Shown here piece by piece: positions 49,984 through 61,743 of a stretch of 64,000 nucleotides of DNA. Origin of the DNA: Dioscorea cayenensis subsp. rotundata (Eukaryota > Streptophyta > Magnoliopsida > Dioscoreales > Dioscoreaceae); assembly GCF_009730915.1 (NCBI RefSeq), contig NC_052481.1, positions 22,456,233-22,520,232 of the forward strand, given 5' to 3'. The notes under the pieces were generated by a model that had not been told where the DNA came from, ran no database searches, and saw only the letters and a list, made by a program, of their open reading frames with translations. Both the position numbers and the translations under genes were made by a program. Position 1 is the stretch's first letter. The number at the start of each line of letters is the position of its first letter.

Positions 49984-50809
49984 TTTTACAATGTCAAAAC
50001 ATTCACATCCAACTACATTGGTTTCAATGTGAAAGATGAGGGTGAGATTTTCAAGCATCTCTAGTTCAAATTTTTTTAAACACATTAATAGTAAGAAATT
50101 TATAGTTGAAGGTTTGGGTTTTTAGCGGCATCCTACATTATCAGACAAGTGCACATCAGGTGGACGGTCAATTTCCATCATTTTTATTAATTATTATTAT
50201 TATAAAAAATAAAATACTTTTTTTGGTCTTTTTACTTGTTCTATTTTAGAGATTTATTTTATTTTTTTACTTGTCTATTTAAAAAATTATGAAATATTAA
50301 GTATATATATATTCTAAATTTACTTCTATAAGTAATATTTTTTATAATTTTTAATAAATTATGTTTAGTTATATATATTTTTAAACATATTTTAAATAAA
50401 AATAATATTAAAAAATTAATATAATTTTTATGACTTTAGATTGGCAACTAATTTTAACTATTTTTTTTAAATTTATATTATTCAAATAAAATAAATAAAT
50501 AAAAAGATCGGAAAGAATAAAATTTATTAAAAAAATAAATAAACCATAAGAACAAAAAAAACTCAGACCAAATTACCAATCACATATTGTTAATATAATA
50601 TGAATAATGTTCGTAAATAGTTATTTTACTCTGTGAAAAAAACTCACCCTCAAGAATATGTCCAAGCTTAGCCTCTTATAGCCAATGAGATTTACCCACG
50701 TGGAAAAGTGGGACCCAAAACATCTTTTCCAATACTGCGTGCATTGTTCACGATTAAAAAAAGAAAAAAAAAAGAAAAAAAAGGACGAAAAAAAAAAGAA
50801 GAGAAAGCG
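47910..50809. other. AT-rich intergenic DNA, no gene seen
   Basis: Nearly three kilobases without a supported gene. It contains (TTTA)n near 47950-47980, an (ATT)n run at about 49955-49984 and many A or T runs. The open frames at 48286-48474 and 48579-48790 are short and hydrophobic and lack motifs. 50685-50809 is probably the promoter and purine-rich leader of the pfkB gene. Confidence 0.4.
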
Positions 50810-53800
50810 ATGTTGTCAACGCTTAAGCTCTGCTGGACATTCCCAAGCTCGACGATCTCCTTCGCTTTCCCGTTCTCATCCCAATCTCGTCGTTCGCGTT
50901 CGATCCTTCCGGCCAATCTCAGAGTGAAGATGTCCTCATCCTTTCCTTCTGATCGCCCATCATCCTCATCCTCCTGTATTCCCCCTCTCCCGGAGAACAC
51001 GGTCGTGGTTCGTGTGTCTCAAATCCTAATCTCTATTTGTTGTTTGTTGTTTATCGATATTGATGATTGGATGTTGATTACCAGCTTGGTTGTGGGGTTG
51101 TGAACTTGGATTACCTCGCTACCGTCGCATCGTTCCCAAAACCCAACGACAAGATCCGTAGCACTAGCCTGAAGGTACGAATCAATGCCGAGGTGTGTTT
51201 TGGTCTGATTTGGACATCGAGAATATCAATCAACGAACTTTCATGTCTGTGTAGGTGGAAGGTGGCGGGAATGTGGGGAATGCTTTGACTGCTGCTGCTC
51301 GCTTGGGTCTCACTCCTAGAGTGATTTCCAAGGTAAATGCAAGCTCGTGCAGTTTGGAATCCAGAGAAAAGCTAATTTCTTGATTTGGTTTTGATTAATT
51401 GGAGTTAATTTTTGTTGTTAGGTAGCTAATGATGATCAAGGCAAGAGGGTGCTTGCGGAACTTGAAGCTGATGGTGTTGATACTTCTCATATGGTGGTAT
51501 GTTCAGATTGCTTCTTGTTTTCTATGGCGCTGTATTAAAACATGTTTGCTCTTCTACTTCATCGTTTTGAAGTTGGAAAGTTCACAATTTGATTTAGCTC
51601 ACTCGCTAGCAGAGTAATAATGTTTCCCCCTACTTTGATCTCAGTGATGTTCTATGGTTTCCATTTTCTTATAAATTATGGATCTTTGCGTTCATTTATT
51701 TTGTGAAATGGTATTTGCTAGTTTTTGTTTTGTTATCGAGTTACTCTTTGAGAAGGTTGCAAGTAAGGACACTGTGTCTAGATTATTAAGCAGACTGTAT
51801 TGCTTAATTTTCTGTTTCCTATACTACATTCTTGACTTATGTAGTTCAATTGAACCATGACAGTATTTCTCTGATTGTGAGAAGTGGTTTCATATTTTTT
51901 TATCCTGAGTTTGGTGACGTAAATAAGCTGTTTTGTTGTCAGGTTTCAGAGGAAGGGAATTCATCTTTTACTTATCTTATTGTGGACAGTCAGATGTGAG
52001 TGTTTATTTTATTTCAACTTTAAGCTGTAAATGTAAATGCAGTTGTGATTGAGATGTGATGTGACATGGTGGCATTTTAGAAACATCAGTCTATTGTCTG
52101 TCTTTCCGAGTTTCTTTCTGTTCATGTTTTGATTCTTGCGTTTTAAAACTATCCGGGCAAAAGGAGATATTATGATGTTTACGGAAAAACTTTATGGTTG
52201 GCTTGTTGCACCTATTGAATGCTGACATGTTCTCATTGTGTCTCCAGGAAAACTCGTACTTGTATTCACACACCTGGATACCCTCCATTGGAGCCAAATG
52301 AGCTCTCCCAATCTAGCTTGTGTTCTGCTTTGGATGGAGCGAGGCTTGTATACTTTGATGTTAGATTGCATGAAACTGCTATAGTTGTTGCGGAAGAGGT
52401 AATTATCACGTCAGTTTTAGCTTACGATGTGAGGCTGCATTTTAGGGTCTGATTCATCTTTTCTTTTTAAAATTTTCTTTTCCCTTGTAATTTTAAGTTC
52501 AGACACTAACCAATGTCTCTGGACACCTTCAGCGCAGGCAAGCCGGAGGAAAATACCCATTTTAATTGATTCAGAAAGAAAACGAGAGGGATTGGATGAA
52601 CTTCTCAACCTGGCAAGCTATCTTGTCTGCTCCGAAAATTTTCCGCAGGTATAAGATGGAATCTAATGGATTTCACTGGTGTAACGCCATTATGGGTCCC
52701 CTCTGTTTGTGACTATGAATTATACCACACTTCCTAGATTCTCACATTTCTAGGTCTTAGAAACTTGCAATATTGTTATCTATGAAATCTATGCAGCGTC
52801 AGCGCATTCCTTCATTTAAATACTTTGATCTAGTTTTACATGACAGGCCTGGACAGCAGTCTCTTCTACTCCAAGTGCTTTGGTTTCCATGCTTGTTAGA
52901 TTGCCTAATTTAAAGTTTGTAATTGTTACCCTTGGAGAAAAAGGTTGCATAATGCTTGAAAGAAGCAAGGACGGTAAGAGGTGTTTGGCTGATTGTAGAT
53001 GCTGCCATTGGATATATACCGGTGTCCTGTTTACTCAAAAATAATCCTACTTATTGATAGAGGCTCCTGAGGCAAAGGAAAAAGAGGTTGAGAGCTTGGC
53101 AGAGTCCTTAAGGCAGAAAATTGATGGAAGTTCTACCATGCCAACATGCATATCTTCCCCGGTAAGTTATTCTCACTGTTTTCCTGAATGTTTTGTTGAA
53201 CTGGGAGAGTTGTCCTGACCCTAGGCTTAATGTATCTAATGACAAATTGATCCCATGACCTGCATATTCATGTTCCTGAATCCACTGAGCATTTGATCTC
53301 ATATATTATCTGAACTTTTTCAATTTAAGAATCAAGATTTGGACCAGAAGATTATATATGGCCATGATTCTTATACAAAACAAATATTTTTTTTAATTTT
53401 ATGGCTCTCACTATTTTTTATGCGATTTTTCCCAGTCACTGATGAGCTGATGAGTTTGTTTTTGAACTGTAGCCAAATTTGAGGATTAGCGCAGATGGTG
53501 TTGGTGCAATTAGTGGAAGATTACTTTTAGGAACAGCAGAGAAAATTCCTCCTGAAGAGATAATAGACACCACTGGAGCTGGAGATGCCTTTATTGGTGC
53601 TGTTCTTTATGGTAAAAGTTCTCTGTTATACATTGGACAGAAAAGAATCCATCCATAAGCATTTATACTCTACATGTTTGTTCTTTAACTAGTTTTGCTC
53701 AAGTTCAATGATACAAGATATAATATTCTCTACTGCTTTGTTTTTCTGGTTGAAATATTATGATCAATTCACACTAGGGTCTAATACATTGAATATTACA

Positions 53801-54203
53801 TTGTTCTTCACTTTAGATGGCAGTAACTTTAAATCAAGTCAATCAATGTCAATTTAGTGTTTTTAACCTGTAAATTATCTTTGTTGCAGCTTTATGCGCA
53901 GATATGCCACCTGAGAAAATGTTGCCTTTCGCTTCAAAAGTAGTATGATTCTTACATCTATTTTCATTTTAGCACAAATTACTGTAGGGAGGACCACAAA
54001 AATCAGTCCAAGAAACACTCCTTGATTCACTGTTAAATGCTTACTGCATCATGCATCTCTTAATCAGATACAGAAATTTCTACTCATCGACAATTTTTAA
54101 TTGGCACTGGTTGTTGCAGGCAGCTGCCGGATGCAGGGCTCTGGGAGCCAGGAGTGGTCTTCCACGACGCAGTGATCCATCATTAGCACCTTTCTGGAGC
54201 TAG
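50810..54203 (+). CDS. pfkB-family (ribokinase-like) carbohydrate kinase, 12 exons
   Basis: The superfamily transfers phosphate from ATP to sugars or nucleosides; the substrate of this plant subgroup is not known to me. Exons: 50810-51007, 51085-51174, 51255-51332, 51422-51496, 51943-51995, 52248-52398, 52538-52648, 52847-52973, 53061-53161, 53473-53611, 53890-53942 and 54120-54203. All joins keep frame and give 419 aa. Substrate-side GGGN sits at residues 99-102. The second pfkB signature DTTGAGD is at 360-366 with the catalytic Asp at 366. The body closely resembles, from memory, Arabidopsis At1g19600 (ATVASFPKP, IHTPGYPP, YFDVRLHETA, EKMLPFA). The first 60 residues are Ser/Arg-rich and could be an organelle transit peptide; an inner Met at about residue 41 is an alternative start. 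Confidence 0.92.
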
Positions 54204-54611
54204 AAATCCCTGTGAACAATCATATAAAGTACACATTGTGTGGCAGCTTCATGCCGGCGCCCATTGCAACCCGGTGATGTCTCTTTTGCTACATTATTTA
54301 ACTCTTCATCTTCATAAATTTCTCCCCATATGAATCTCATTGTTCAAAAACAACACCATGATATTGATTCTATTGAAACTCAGTGCAATTCTCTGTTTTA
54401 CCACTTCTTGCTGCTATCCATGTTTGTTTATACAGTCTAATGTAATGCAAGCCAAATTGAGTTAGCACTTAAGAGTCCAAACAAAGCGAAGGTAATTATT
54501 ATCTTAAACTCACCGGGGGTAACCAGAGTCATCGTACATTTTCTCAAATATAAATCGAGTTGAAACGAAGAGGAAAAAAAAAGTTAGAACTTCGAAGCTG
54601 AGTTGCTGGAA
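54204..54611. other. 3' UTR of pfkB gene and SMAP1-like promoter
   Basis: Holds the pfkB 3' UTR and, toward 54500-54611, the leader of the small acidic protein gene. No other feature seen. Confidence 0.4.
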
Positions 54612-54764
54612 ATGGGGGTGGTCCGGGTGAACGACGATGATCTCCTCGGCGATGATTTCCTCGACGACGTCGCCGATTCTGAAGCGGAGGAGGAAGCGCC
54701 GACTCCTGTTGCCGACTTCTTCAACTCCTTCGAGGATGACTTCGACGATGAGGACATCGCCTGA
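54612..54764 (+). CDS. SMAP1-like small acidic protein (50 aa)
   Basis: A 51-codon open frame with high GC relative to its surroundings. It encodes MGVVRVNDDDLLGDDFLDD, an Asp/Glu-rich middle, and a C-terminal DFFNSFEDDFDDEDIA. The Phe/Asp-rich tail resembles what I recall of the F/D region of Arabidopsis SMALL ACIDIC PROTEIN 1 (62 aa), which acts in the response to the synthetic auxin 2,4-D. There is no signal peptide or membrane segment; net charge is strongly negative. Directly after the stop a GGTAAGG donor-like site suggests an intron in the 3' UTR. The minus-strand open frame over the same DNA is a shadow. Short length lowers certainty, but the codon composition and tail motif support it. 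Confidence 0.7.
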   Translation: MGVVRVNDDDLLGDDFLDDVADSEAEEEAPTPVADFFNSFEDDFDDEDIA

Positions 54765-56550
54765 TGCGATGGATGTCAGTGGTAAGGGTACTTCCTCTCC
54801 TTGTAATCTAGGGTTCTTGGAATCAGTCATACTTGTTGAGATTTGGTTCATGGAGAATTGATAGTAGTAGTCTTTGTTTGTGAATATTTTCAATGATGAA
54901 CGAACATCAGTAATCTCAAATCTCACTCAATGTTGATATTTTTGCTTTTGTTTCTCTGATTGTATTCAATATTAATTGGAAAAACAATAGATCAATCCAC
55001 ATTGTGCATGCATGTATGGTTGATTTCCTCTCCCCAATCCGAGGTCTAGGATTTCAATGTGGTTTGTTTATATTCTCTGATGTATATAAACTTTGTCTTG
55101 AGAAGTATATTGAATTCAGGTGAAGATGAAAGTGCACTTGTTGGATTGGGAATTGGGGATTGGGAGGACTTGGGATAGTCACATAGTATAGTGTTTAATA
55201 TTTTTTTACTTTTTATCAATATGTTATAGTTTTGGTGTTTACTCTCTTTTCCTCCAATTACTACACATTTTTTACATTGAACATGCAAATGACTTTGAGT
55301 GATAAGTATTCTGGTTTTGCTGTGTTGTAATGTTTGTTCTTTGAAGTTCTTGTCTGTGAATCATGGTGCAAGATGTTATTGTTTGGTTTACTCTCTGTTG
55401 GCTAATGATTTCGACTAGAGTTTTGATTGGTTCTTCTTGATTGTATGTTTTTTAATTGCTTAACATGATGAATGAGCGCTTTTCATCCTGACTTTGTTAT
55501 TCTATTCTTTATTTTTATTATTTATTTATTTATTTATTTTGTTCTTTGAAGATCTTGTTTGTGAATCATCGTGCAAGATGTTAATGTCTGATTTACTCTC
55601 AGTTTGCTGATAATTTCCATTGGTGCCTTTATTAGTTCTTTGAAGTTTGCCTGTTGTTTAAAGAGCTTACATGTTTGTTTGTTTTTTCTTTCCAGTTTTG
55701 TTCTTTCTAGAGCTTGTTTGTGAATCATGGTGTAAGATGCTAATGTTTGCTTTACTCTCTCTTGACTAATAATTTCCATTGGTGTTTTGATTTGTTCTCC
55801 GAAGATGTATGTTTTTTGCAGTGATTACCATTATGAATGAGCACTTTCCCTTCCTATACTTGCCTGAGTCTAGGTGTTGGCTAATAATATATATATATAT
55901 TTAATCCTACGAAGTTGCATGCTCTTTAACTTTCCAATTATTGTGCCTACTACCATGATGAATGGCAATTTTCCATCAAGTTTAATGCTAATTTTTGTGA
56001 GAGACGTTTGATAGTTTACTGAATGCAGTTTGTTGCAATTTATAATGAACATTTTAGCAATAAATCTTATTTATATTTAGCTACCTTCTGTTGCCTTTGC
56101 ATTTTATGAATGTCTCACCGTTAAATAGGCATAAGATATGAATAACAGTGCGTCTGTGCATGTGGTTTATATTTCTCTAGTCAAGCATGTGGTTTGGATT
56201 AATAAGCAATTAATCCAATTCATTTGCACACTCGTTATTTCGCTAATATAATATAATATGTATATATATATATATATATTTAAAATAATATTCTAATATA
56301 TATATCGATAAAGTAAAATAACTATTTATGTAATATTTTTTAAACCCTATTAAATATAAGGTTTGTTACAATCTCTACCTCACTCCCTTCAACTATTGTG
56401 AGAACATTGGGACTTGGTTGGGACTTGGGAGGGAGTTGATTCTTTGACTTCTTACTATACTTCTAATATGATAGTGGTTATTTCAATAGAAATTTAGAAC
56501 ATTAATTTGTTAAAAAAAATCATGAAAGAATCAAAATAAAGAAAATATTG
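54765..56550. other. Intergenic DNA with degenerate internal repeats
   Basis: Possibly the 3' UTR and its intron for the small acidic protein, then non-coding DNA. A module of about 190 bp recurs at about 55335-55420, 55540-55625 and 55690-55800: each has TTCTTT(GAAG)..CTTGT(T/C)TGTGAATCAT.GTG(C/T)AAGATG.TA.TGT.TG.TTTACTCTC. These are three diverged tandem copies. No gene seen. Confidence 0.5.
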
Positions 56551-56618
56551 ATAGCCCAATGGTATGACATCAAAGTGTAAGGGGAAGGTCATGGTTCAAA
56601 TCTCTCCCCCAACAGTAC
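56551..56618 (+). mobile_element. SINE-like head interrupted by an LTR
   Basis: Box A-like TAGCCCAATGG at 56552-56562 and box B-like GGTTCAAATCT at 56593-56603, about 30 nt apart, as in tRNA-derived SINEs. Sequence then breaks at the LTR target site at 56614-56618 and would continue after 59375. The tail and flanking repeats were not resolved. Confidence 0.45.
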
Positions 56619-59375
56619 TGTCACACCCACCCCTTCTACTGAGGTAAATGTGGCACCCATCAGTTAAAATTCTCTTTTAACTGGAAACTGACACCCTGCT
56701 TTAAACAAAATCAGATCTATAAATCACAATTTACAACTTCACACCAACTACAGGTTCAAATACATAAATACCATGAATACAATAACTCAAATTTGCGGGT
56801 ACAACCGCTACAAGATCACAACACCAATGACAAGAAATAAAGAAAAGGGGGACCCACTGCAGTCCCCGGACTCAACCCCGACTAGCTCTATAGTCGATCG
56901 GGTAATCTAGGGTCCTCGCTCCCTGCAGCTTACAAAGACATTCGATTGGTCGGTAGTGGCTTAATAATTTCAAATACTTAAATACATGATATATAAAATA
57001 TATAAATACCAACTCGCTTTCAAATAATTTTTCCAATTTTTTTCCAAAATACCGTAATTCTAGCAAAAATACAATCTTTTAAAGAACTCTTGAAACATAA
57101 ATTCAACATAAATCAACATCAATTTGATTTTTCTCGAAAACACAATTTTTGTGAGAGACCCGCCTCATCACAATTCAAAAATAACATAAATCTCAAATTC
57201 AAAATACAAATGAATACCCAACACTCACCCAACATAACATGGTCTAGAAAAACTCTCTAAACCTTCGCCGTGGCAGGGCTAGGTTCAGAGCCGTCAAGGA
57301 ACTCATGTCCCTATCGCTGACCCATCGGTTCACCCGGTCGCTGACCCCTGGCCACTCGATGAATATCCAGTCGTGGCTCTGCACTCCCACCGAACCGGCC
57401 CCTCGTAGTAATCAACACCCGTGTCCACCACGCCACCTCTAAAGGCGGCCCGTGGGGACCCACTCATCGCAGTAGTCGGGCCTTAGCCCGTCACCATCAA
57501 AACCATCAAGTAAATACGTGAATAATACCATCTGTATAAATCATAACACAGGATCCTTTTCCAGGACAAGTATTCACATCACGAAAATAACCATTATTTT
57601 CCACAAAGCCAATGTCAAAAGTATAACAATGCATAATGCCAGTAAAGCCCAGATCCACGATACCATTCCTATACCAGGAATGAAAACCAATTCTACTAAC
57701 AATGCCGATAAAACATCTTTAATATGCTCACATGGTTTCGCAAATCACTCCAAATCAAAGCATATATACCCATCAAAAATAAATACAAGAATTGAATAAT
57801 TAAATCACATATACATGTATTTTTACTATTCACAATACGTATAATTATACAAAACGAATGTATCAATACGGTTATCATGAACATCAATGGCAAACAAATA
57901 TACGTATATTTCAACTATATATGGAATCAAACATGATAAAATGAAATACTTAAACATTTATTTCCAAAATACTAGCCATTAAACAATTATTTCAAAATAA
58001 TAATAATTAATCAATTATTTAAAATAATAGCCACTACCAACTCACCTGGTGTCCTTGGGTTCCTTGCTAGACCTGGAACTCCTCCCAAGCCTAATCAACA
58101 CCTAGTAGGATAACATAATAAAAATAAATAACATATTTAAACTCAAAAGAAAATACAAAAATAATAATCAACTCTCTATTGGGCCCACTCACTCCAATCG
58201 GTTCAAACCTGACCTTGCATAATCAAATTGGTCTCCAATTGCACTTAAGCCAACTCAATTTGGGCTAGACCATTATGAACCAACCTGAACCAACCTCAAT
58301 TCCATTGAACCAAACTCAAATTCACTGAACCAAACTCAATTCTTATTCAAAATCTATTGAACCAACTTGGTTCAGTCCAAAATCCTTAACCCAAATCAAT
58401 TGAACCAAACCCAAACCATCTCAACTTGATTTGATCAAACCCAACTCAACCAAACCAATTCAACTCAACCCATTTCAATTTGGTTAAACCCAACCAATTC
58501 AATCTAACCATCATCATTAACACCTTAATCATCATCATCATCAACTTAATTAATCAAACCAAACCCTAATCTCGGTGCTACAGTAATTGCTACAGTAAAA
58601 CCGAAAATCTCATCCTCCATTCAAGCTAGATTCATCATAAATACAATGATTTTTCAACACAAATTGAAGCAACAATCATCTATAATCATTAAACATGTTT
58701 TTCCTACTCAAATCCATAATTATTTTCATCAAATCCATCAAATACACATATATACATGCATACATACACTCATTCATCAAAAATACACCAAGAAAAGCTC
58801 TTACCAACTAAAACCATCCCTCCGGCGAGCTCCCTCCGGCGATCTCCCATCCCCCACCTCAAATCTCCCATTTTTCTCCTCATTTCTTCATTTTTATTTT
58901 ATTTTTCTTCTCGGGTTACTGTAGCACAAAGATGGAGAAGAAGATGAACAATTTCTCAAACCCTAGATTTTTCCTCTAAATTACATTTTCAGCCAAAATT
59001 CACTTTCAATCCCTCCAAATATATTTTCTTACAAAACAGTCCCTGAAAAACTCACCAATGATCCCTGAATTATGAAATAGTATTCTCAAAAGGTCCTTTC
59101 AAATTATTCAATGATCCCTGGATTATAAAACAACATTTCAAAAAGATCCCTTCATCTTACCTTTCAGTCCTTGGTTTTCAGAAACATTTTATATCAATCC
59201 TTTTTTAATTACTCTTTAACCCAAAATCTGTTATAAACTTTCACATTTAAGTCCTTATTCTTTTCACTTGGGGTTTCTCAACAAGATTAATCTGTAGAAA
59301 ACCTTACTGCAACTGTAGTAATACCCTGAATATATTTTCTAACAGTTATCCACAGGTTCAGGGTATTACAAGTAC
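56614..59375 (-). mobile_element. Solo LTR of a large LTR retrotransposon
   Basis: The sequence 56619-59370 (2752 bp) has matching TG...CA ends on the minus strand (TGTAATACCC ... GGGTGTGACA) and is flanked by the 5-bp duplication AGTAC at 56614-56618 and 59371-59375. There is no internal coding region, primer site or second LTR, so it is a solo LTR left by recombination between two LTRs. The long length and TGTAATACCC start suggest a Gypsy element, perhaps of the chromovirus Tekay/Del type; this is inference. Low-complexity AACCAA/TCAATT repeats fill about 58190-58560. Intact target duplications suggest moderate age. Confidence 0.8.
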
Positions 59376-59790
59376 TGTTTCACATACTGTTCATACGGGA
59401 TTTCCATATTATTTTCATATTGTATATATATACGTTTAGTACTTTTTATATTCATAAAAATGACGTTTGTCGTCTATTATTTAAAAAAAAAAATTGATTA
59501 TTGATTATGACCAACAGTTCTTTAGTCAATTAGTATCCGCCTTTTTTTTTATAAGAGTATTTATTAAGAAAAAAAAAATTGAGATTAGAACTTATAGTCC
59601 ATGTAAAACAAACAAGGGATTCTTCATTTTTCTTAAATGGGCGGCGTGTGTTACTATTTTTTGCTCTTTTAAACTTGACAAGGGGTTAAAAAGAAAATTG
59701 GAACTTTGCAAGGTGTTAAAATGCAAAATTGCCTTTATAACGTCACCGCGCAGCGGTATCACTCTTCCAATCTTTAGAAGAAGAGATGAT
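59376..59790. other. Spacer and leader upstream of the plastid-like gene
   Basis: AT-rich DNA turning less so toward 59730. No gene seen. It probably includes the promoter of the next gene; a TTTATAA word lies near 59735. Confidence 0.35.
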
Positions 59791-61743
59791 ATGGTTCCCT
59801 CCACGCTCTCTCCTTTGATCAACCCCAGCTTTCACCGTCGAAACCCTAGCCGCCCTATTCTCTCGTCCCCTCCACCGCCGAGGTCACCAGCTCGCCGATT
59901 TCGCTGTGCCGCCAAGCCTAGTGGTCGTTCCTGGGACTCAAACGCAGAGTTCTTCCGCACCAGGAGGTTCGAGGTCCGTGACGACCCCGGATGGGGGTTC
60001 TGGAAGAGAGGCCGGCGGAGGTGGTGGTCCGATGAGGCAGAGTTCGATGATGATGTTGATGACGACGACGACGATGATGATGATGAAATTGATCAGCCGT
60101 GGGAAAGGATTTGGATCTTCAAGGTACTTCCTTGGTTTCTCTGTGATTTCTTTTATCCAGTTTTCGAATGCTTGGAATTAGTATTTAAGATTTGAATTCA
60201 ACGAGTTTCATACCTAATTTTACTTCAATTGGCATAATGTTTTAGCTCATTTTTGACAGTATAAGACATGGATTAATCGCTGTAAGTATTTCTTAAATAT
60301 TTCATTAGCTCAGGTGAAACAATTTCATACGCTAATAACTTCTCTACAATCTTAAAAAAAAGGCGTCTTTCTTGATGTATAGTATGAATATGTGGTCTTA
60401 TCTATTAGTTTATTGCTTTTTTGGCCATTGAGTTTACTATTCCTATTCCTTATGTTTGTTCATAAATATTTTAATGCACAAACTTCTTAATTACCCACTT
60501 GGTAGTGGCATTTTATAGCAGTTTTATTCAGGTCACCCTGTATCATTTATTAGGAGTGGTAAATTTGAGCTTACTCACCTAGAGGACTATACAAATGAAA
60601 AGACATGCGAGAAACCAACGACCTGCGGGTCTATTGGTATACGGGTCATTGATAGAGTTCTCACCGAGTGGTGAGAGTTTGATTCTCCGCTGAGAGCACA
60701 TTTATGGGAGTTGTGAATAGTGGTTGTGTACGAGTGGTTCCAGCCTCCACGTGAGCGCGGTCCCGTCTCCATTTGTTCCACCGAAGCTTGTGCACGTCTC
60801 TGAGGTCTTAGTGGGTTCGCCCCGCTCCTCTTCTCCAAGAAAAGACATGCGAGAAATAAAAAAAAGATGTATGTTTCTGTTTGGCTATGATACGATGATT
60901 ACAAATTTATTATGATATATCACTATGTTACGCCATGTCACAGTTATAGTGATTGAACATTTTCTTGCATTGATTCACGATGAGCTATTGTCTTTGGTTG
61001 TATTGTAATAGAGATGTTTTGCAAGAAGATTGTTCTTTTCTATATAGATAGCCAAATGTCTTTGCTTATACATGGTTGATTACTACTAATTAGGTTTGAG
61101 ATATATACCATTGAAGCCGAATTTTGAGCTAACAACTTTTTTCCTTAATGCTCATTGTTTGAATTACTTGTTAATAACATGATCGCATCATGCTTCACAG
61201 GTTTTCAAGGCATATGGCTTCTTGCTACCGGCTATCATCGCATCCATGCTCCTAGCGACTGGCCCCAAAGCTTTCCTGATGGCCTTAGCACTTCCTCTTG
61301 GGCAATCAGCACTCTCATTAGCCTTTGAAAAAGTATGGGGGAATTCGAGTGAAGGAGAGCGAGCGAGACAGAAGACTAAAGAGAAGCCCTTTCGTAGGTC
61401 AACTAGTGCCAGTGATTTCAAGTGGCGGGATGAAGAAGACGGTGCTCAAGGTTATCGGTCATGGGTTTCAGGAGATGTCGGTATGGATGATCAAGGAGAT
61501 GACGTTGTCTCTCACCCTCCGCGTAGTTTTGGTGGATGGGATGAATTGGATCGGCAAGAGGGCTCAACCAAGAGGACGACAAGGAGGCATAGACCTATCA
61601 CAATGACCGGATCATCTTCGGAGAACACATCTGAGGACAGGGGTAAGTTATCCGGGAATGTAAAATACAGGGATGCTCCTTTATTTCTGAGGCTTTTGAT
61701 TGCAGTCTTTCCTTTTTTGGGATCATGGACTAGGATGTTATAG
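59791..61743 (+). CDS. Unidentified, probably plastid-targeted membrane protein, two exons
   Basis: Exons 59791-60123 and 61201-61743 join in phase 0 to give 291 aa. The first 45 residues are Ser/Pro/Arg-rich with almost no acids (MVPSTLSPLINPSFHRRNPS...) and look like a chloroplast transit peptide. They are followed by an RRFEVRDDPGWGFWKRGRRRWW block and a long Asp run at about residues 87-98. Exon 2 opens with a hydrophobic stretch (GFLLPAIIASMLLATGPKAFLMALALPLG) that could span a membrane. A polar, charged linker follows, and the C-terminus has a second hydrophobic segment (APLFLRLLIAVFPFLG). I do not recognise a named family or catalytic motif. The ATG at 59791 was chosen because the transit-like sequence starts there. 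A SINE sits in the 1077-nt intron. Confidence 0.72.
60615..60838 (+). mobile_element. SINE with 18-bp target duplication, intronic
   Basis: A 224-bp element in the intron of the preceding gene is flanked by perfect direct repeats of 18 bp (GAAAAGACATGCGAGAAA) at 60597-60614 and 60839-60856. Near its start it has box A-like CTATTGGTATACGGGTC and, near 60674-60687, box B-like GAGTTTGATTCTCC, so its head derives from a tRNA. The perfect repeats indicate a recent insertion. The minus-strand open frame at 60587-60838 is only a translation of the SINE. Confidence 0.85.

Noticed and set aside
54510-54926. Minus-strand 138-aa open frame over the small acidic protein
   Set aside because: It is the complement of the GC-rich SMAP1-like frame; the plus-strand reading has the recognisable tail motif.
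57518-58947. Open frames within 56.6-59.4 kb as host genes
   Set aside because: They lie inside a solo LTR, have low-complexity composition and no splice-supported extension.
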